A stretch of DNA of 22,556 nucleotides, from the NCBI GenBank assembly GCA_900767885.1, contig CAAGAU010000027.1, positions 1-22,556 on the forward strand. Reading direction: 5' to 3'. Position 1 is the first letter of the stretch; every line of letters starts with the position of its first letter. Positions 19,601 through 22,556 of this stretch are shown piece by piece. The stretch is from Clostridia bacterium. GTDB taxonomy: Bacteria; Bacillota; Clostridia; Christensenellales; Borkfalkiaceae. The translations under genes were made by a program, and so were the position numbers. Under the pieces are notes generated by a model, which ran no database searches, was not told the origin of the DNA, and worked only from the letters and a program-made list of their open reading frames with translations.

Positions 19601-22556
19601 TAAGTCTTTGACCTTAACACCGTCCCGTCGTAATTCTTGAATACAACCGTATATTCAATGTAATGCGCCTCAAATACGGCAATGTATTCTGCATTTCCAC
19701 CAACCGTAGTAATAACCTTATCCCACGACTTAAACGTATAGGTGTAAGTGTTATCAGCAGGCTTTTGGGGAGTCGCAGGCTCGGCAACTGTTTCACCGTA
19801 CTTATAAAGTGCGCTGGACAAGATGTTGCCGTCGGCATCTTTGAAGACTACTTTGTATTCGTAAACTAAAGATTCATCGATTTCGTAATTCAATCCGTTT
19901 TCTTCAAAGAAAGCAATCATATAGTCATCACGACCGCAATGAATCGTAACATCCTCTGCGCCATAGAATGCAAGTTCGTCGATAAACGAAAGCGGTGCAT
20001 TAACATACAAATCAGTCAAATTAACACAGCCGTAAAACATTCTGTCTTTAAGTTCAGTTACACGTTTTCCTAAACGAACAATTTTTAATGCGTTGCAATC
20101 ATAGAATGCGCATTCCCCGATATCGTCAACATTATCGCTAAAATCGAGTTCGGTAATTAAAACGCAGGAACGGAATGCGTAAGAACCGATTTTTGTGACA
20201 GACGAAGGAATCTCCAGTGCTGTTATAGACTTGCAGTTGTAGAAAGCATTATCACCGATAGATTTGCAGTTGTTGGATATCGTCAGATTTTTTGCTTCGA
20301 CGCACCCGTAAAAAGCATAATCTTCTATAAGCGTAACGCTATTCGGTGTAACAATGTTTTCAAGCGATGCACAACCGAAGAATGTGTGCGAGCGAATAGC
20401 CGTTACACCGTTCGGAATGTTGATTTCTTTTATACTGTTGCAGTTGTAGATTGCATACTGACCGATTGCATTGACGGAATTCGGCACGGAAATAACCTGT
20501 ACCGACGTGTCGTTGTAAAACGCATATTCACCGATAACGCTTATCCCGTCTTCAATCAAAACCGTCGTTACAAACAGAAGATTATCTTGATATACATGGT
20601 CGTCGATTGTTCCGTCAATTTTTCTTATCTTCAGTGTGACAGAATTGTCGTTCAAAAAGTTGTTCTGACCAAATGTTTGCACGGTATCCGGCACGGAAAC
20701 TTCTTTAAGATTTGAGCATTCAGCAAATACTTTGTTTCCAATGGTTCGAATGTAATCGTTAACAACAACGAATTGCATATGTTGAGACTCGAACAGCGAA
20801 TCGCAAATATTCCCTTTGTTTAGATACACATGAACCGTTAGTTCACTATGTAAATCTTTGTTAATTTTTTCAAAAGCATTTTCCCCAATCGACAACACCG
20901 AATCCGGTAGGTAAATATCCGTCAAATCTAAGTCGTTAGTAAATGCAAATGCGCCAATGTTAACGACATGTTTAGGAACATAAATACTCTTGAGATTTTT
21001 GCAAAAGAAAAATGCGTAATTTCCGATATCTGTCAATGTTTCCGGTAGACCGATTTCGGTAAATATGTTCTTGGCAAAGGTATAATTTCCGATTTTTTCA
21101 ATACCGTTTTCCAATACGACCTGTTTTGCTCCTGATTTGTAAAGCAAATAATCATCCAAAACAGCGTCATTGACAAATCTTATGGTAACGACCATATCTT
21201 TGCCGTTGTTTTCAAAAATTCTGATACAATTTGTATCAAGTTTTACGCAACTCGCCATAGAAATACTTGTCAATTGACAATGGTCAAATACGTGCTGTCC
21301 GATAACGGTGAGAGAATCCGGCAAGACAACGTTAGTTAATGCGGTTTTTGCAAATGCGTCCGAACCAAGTCTTGCCAATCCATTTTTGAACTCAAACGCT
21401 GAAACGGCAGTGCCGTAGAACGCCCTGTTTTCTATAATCTCAACGGTTCCGTTGTAAGATGCCGTTGCCAAAGACGTGCAATTTTCAAAAGTCGATTGCT
21501 TTATTGTTGTAACGGCTGCCGGTATAGTTACGTTACCAAGCGAAGAACAGCCATAAAATGCATAAGAGCCGATGTCGGTAATGGTCGCTGCAAGCGTTAC
21601 TCTCGAAATGGCAGAGCAGTTCATAAATGCTCCGTCACCGATAGAGACAAGTCCTTTTCTGAGAGTAATTCTACCGATTGACGTACAATTCTTGAATGCG
21701 TAATTGCCTATGCTTATAACTTTCAATCCGACTACGATTGTTTCCAAAGAAGAACAATTCATAAAAGTATAGTCTTCAATGGTAGGAACAGTAATACCGA
21801 TAGTTGCAGATTTCATTCCGGAACAATTATAGAATGCTCCTTGCCCTAAGTATTCGCACGAGTCCGGAATTACAATTTCCTGTAAGTTTTTGCAATTGAA
21901 GAAAGCATAGTCACCGACGTACTTTACTCCTTCTGCAATGGTTGTGGTTGTAATACTCGTACACCCGTTAAACGCATAGTCACCCACATGCAAGCACGTT
22001 GCTGGAATTGTAACCGTAACGAGTCCCGTGCATCCACTAAACGCATAATCGGATAATTCCGAAATATTAGCGGGAATTACGATACTTGTAAGCGTTGTAC
22101 AGTTCGCGACTCCCATATTGCCGACTTTAACAAGCGTATAACCGCCCAGCGTTGTAGGTAACGTCAAATCCGTATCGGTCGTTACGGTTTTTTGCAATAC
22201 AGCGTTTTCGTCAAAAACGTTGTAGTAAAACGTGTTATTGCCATTTGTGTAACTGTAATAGTCAAAATACTTTACGATGGGAACATTAGTGAAGGTGTGC
22301 TGATAGGCCGTAATGTCTGTAGATTGTCTAAGAACCGTGATATTAGCATTTTTACAGTTATAGAAAGCATAGTCACCAATAACTGTAACCGTTCCGGGAA
22401 TCTCTACGTTGTCCAATTTTGTGCAGTTATAAAACGCTCTCAAACGTATATCCGTTAACGTACTCGGAAGATTGATCTTTTCTAATGATGTACATTCTTC
22501 AAATGCGCTTTTCCCGATGGAAGTTATTCCTTCGTTTAATTTTATTTCAGTGATAC
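16645..22556 (-). CDS. Giant BspA-like LRR surface protein with 15 Listeria/Bacteroides-type repeats (5' end outside window)
   Basis: About 1,970 residues are visible and the frame stays open to the right edge, so the true start and any signal peptide are missing. The N-terminal part is about 33 BspA-type leucine-rich units of roughly 23 residues with the IGDYAFYNC theme. Then come 15 repeats of exactly 68 residues in the style of the Listeria/Bacteroides (InlB B-type) repeat, with FKNYDGTVLSSKTYHYGD, then GWDKEV and YTATY. The last 52 residues hold a glycine-rich membrane helix (GGAIAGIATG to FWFVI) and a lysine-rich tail. There is no LPXTG motif, so anchoring is by the membrane helix. Such proteins are thought to bind host or microbial partners. 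A good terminator lies downstream. Confidence 0.92.
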   Translation of the reverse strand, partial: ITEIKLNEGITSIGKSAFEECTSLEKINLPSTLTDIRLRAFYNCTKLDNVEIPGTVTVIGDYAFYNCKNANITVLRQSTDITAYQHTFTNVPIVKYFDYYSYTNGNNTFYYNVFDENAVLQKTVTTDTDLTLPTTLGGYTLVKVGNMGVANCTTLTSIVIPANISELSDYAFSGCTGLVTVTIPATCLHVGDYAFNGCTSITTTTIAEGVKYVGDYAFFNCKNLQEIVIPDSCEYLGQGAFYNCSGMKSATIGITVPTIEDYTFMNCSSLETIVVGLKVISIGNYAFKNCTSIGRITLRKGLVSIGDGAFMNCSAISRVTLAATITDIGSYAFYGCSSLGNVTIPAAVTTIKQSTFENCTSLATASYNGTVEIIENRAFYGTAVSAFEFKNGLARLGSDAFAKTALTNVVLPDSLTVIGQHVFDHCQLTSISMASCVKLDTNCIRIFENNGKDMVVTIRFVNDAVLDDYLLYKSGAKQVVLENGIEKIGNYTFAKNIFTEIGLPETLTDIGNYAFFFCKNLKSIYVPKHVVNIGAFAFTNDLDLTDIYLPDSVLSIGENAFEKINKDLHSELTVHVYLNKGNICDSLFESQHMQFVVVNDYIRTIGNKVFAECSNLKEVSVPDTVQTFGQNNFLNDNSVTLKIRKIDGTIDDHVYQDNLLFVTTVLIEDGISVIGEYAFYNDTSVQVISVPNSVNAIGQYAIYNCNSIKEINIPNGVTAIRSHTFFGCASLENIVTPNSVTLIEDYAFYGCVEAKNLTISNNCKSIGDNAFYNCKSITALEIPSSVTKIGSYAFRSCVLITELDFSDNVDDIGECAFYDCNALKIVRLGKRVTELKDRMFYGCVNLTDLYVNAPLSFIDELAFYGAEDVTIHCGRDDYMIAFFEENGLNYEIDESLVYEYKVVFKDADGNILSSALYKYGETVAEPATPQKPADNTYTYTFKSWDKVITTVGGNAEYIAVFEAHYIEYTVVFKNYDGTVLRSKTYHYGDTVEEPTEPTKPTDNTYTYTFKAWDKEVTSVSGNVTYTATYDATYIDYTVIFQNYDGTVLSSKTYHYGDTVEEPSVPTKPADNTYTYTFKAWDKEVVSVSGNATYTATYNATYIEYTIVFKNYDGTVLSSKTYHYGDTVEEPSTPKKPADNTYTYVFKGWNKNIVVVNGNAEYIAQFDPVYIEYTVVFKNYDDSVLSSETYHYGDIVATPETPNKPSDNVYFYTFNGWDKTVVACNGNAEYKATYLPNYREYSIVFKNYDGTILSQRSYHYDDDIIVPENPTQEANLIGTFEFVGWDKEITKCHGDTVYTATYDIVYIDYTVIFQNYDGTVLTSKTYHYGDKVVEPSKPIKSADNTYTYTFKAWDKEVTSVSGNVTYTATYDATFIEYTIIFKNYDGTVLSSKTYHYGDTVVEPPTPTKPADNTYAYVFKGWNKNIVAVSGDAEYIAQFDSVYVEYAILFKNYDGTVLSSKTYHYGDVVEEPESPVKPADNTYTYTFKAWDKEIVSVSRNDTYTATYEATYIEYTVVFKNYDGTVLSSKTYHYGDKVVEPSTPTKPADNTCIYEFNGWNKGVTTVVDNVEYVAQYNATFIDYAVIFKNYDGTILSSTIYHFGDTIAEPTKPTKPSDNTYNYVFSGWNKTVTACTGNAEYEAMFSAEYIEYYVVFKNYDDSEISRRSYHYGDMIEEPDEPTKPEDLVGIYQFTGWDKEIVACTRNMTYKATYSTTYKEYKVEFRDYNGTVLHSDTYHYGDTVFIPQNPTRARDERYDYVFSGWDKEVVPCNGNAVYTAAYDETYIEYTIVFKNYDGMILSSKTYHYGEIVEEPSTPQKDGDNTYTYVFNGWDKDIVVVNGNAEYIAQFDSVYIEYTVIFKNYDGTVLSSNKYHYGDKVVAPSTPIKETDNQYTYTFAGWDKEITDCVGNETYTATYSSAEVKDSRNESLSGGAIAGIATGSVAAVGLGGFSLFWFVIKKKRFSDLFKGCKKK
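16804..19863 (-). repeat. 15 in-phase 204-bp coding repeats
   Basis: Fifteen units of exactly 68 codons fill 3,060 bases with no insertion or deletion. Units differ in a mosaic way. Bases 18440-18531 and 19460-19551 differ at only a few positions and are 1,020 bases (five units) apart. Units 3 and 7 share IDYTVIFQNYDGTVL. Units 4, 8 and 14 share a variant ending in AEYIAQFD, then VY. Units 6 and 12 share a RSYHY variant with a changed middle. Confidence 0.95.
19930..22556 (-). repeat. BspA-type LRR array (about 33 units, partial)
   Basis: Coding repeats of about 23 residues follow the pattern of an IP or LP turn, V, two to three residues, IG, two residues, AF, two residues, C. Unlike the 204-bp repeats they are diverged at DNA level and vary in length, with longer spacers near 20560-20850. 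This is typical of the LRR_5 type found in BspA-like proteins. The array continues past the right edge. Confidence 0.85.

Noticed and set aside
16804..19863. CRISPR array
   Set aside because: The 204-bp units are in-frame coding repeats of a surface protein, with no short repeats and unique spacers and no cas genes.
22441..22443. TTG as start codon of the giant surface protein
   Set aside because: The frame continues upstream to the window edge with further LRR sequence, so this codon is an internal leucine and the true start is outside.

Overview
The window looks like a chromosomal segment of a Gram-positive, low-to-mid GC Clostridia-type bacterium, probably from an animal gut. The signs are strong AGGAGG ribosome sites, sigma-A style promoters, a CCA-encoding tRNA, a bacterial V-type ATPase operon in the order of the Enterococcus hirae ntp operon, a DUF1540 peptide, and a BspA-like leucine-rich-repeat surface protein with Listeria/Bacteroides-type repeats. 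Species cannot be read from the sequence.

Region 1 (1-5080) holds small membrane and ion-handling genes. On the minus strand are an XRE regulator fused to a zinc ribbon and membrane segments (104-955), a DUF308/HdeD-like membrane protein (1759-2400), a cation diffusion facilitator with Mn-type motifs (2455-3648), and a CorC/HlyC (CNNM-CBS) transporter (3678-4997). On the plus strand is a YhhN/TMEM86-like protein (1149-1835), which overlaps the DUF308 gene tail-to-tail by 77 bp.

Region 2 (5081-5721) has no genes. It carries a tandem array of hairpin-forming repeats with a 116-nt period, one copy of which is split by a 124-nt structured insertion. After it come a near-perfect promoter and an RNA leader containing an intrinsic-terminator-like hairpin.

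Region 3 (5722-14213) is a tightly packed nine-gene V-type ATPase operon (ntpF-I-K-E-C-G-A-B-D) ending at an 18-bp terminator. The rotor subunit K keeps all five residues that bind Na+ in the E. hirae ring, so I predict a Na+-coupled enzyme. With the terminator in the leader, this makes a Na+-responsive riboswitch or attenuator a concrete hypothesis and the strongest lead in the window.

Region 4 (14214-15628) holds a YfcE-like metallophosphoesterase, a 48-residue DUF1540 peptide with ten cysteines and a structured leader, and a tRNA-Ser(GCU), with intrinsic terminators between them.

Region 5 (15629-22556) looks like accessory DNA downstream of the tRNA. It holds a small sigma-70-like regulator of the kind carried by mobile elements, with a hairpin leader that can cover its ribosome site, and a convergent giant surface protein cut by the right edge. 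That protein has about 33 BspA-type LRR units, 15 in-phase 68-residue repeats and a C-terminal membrane anchor. By eye both genes are more AT-rich than the ATPase operon. No integrase or attachment-site duplication is visible, so the island idea is inference.
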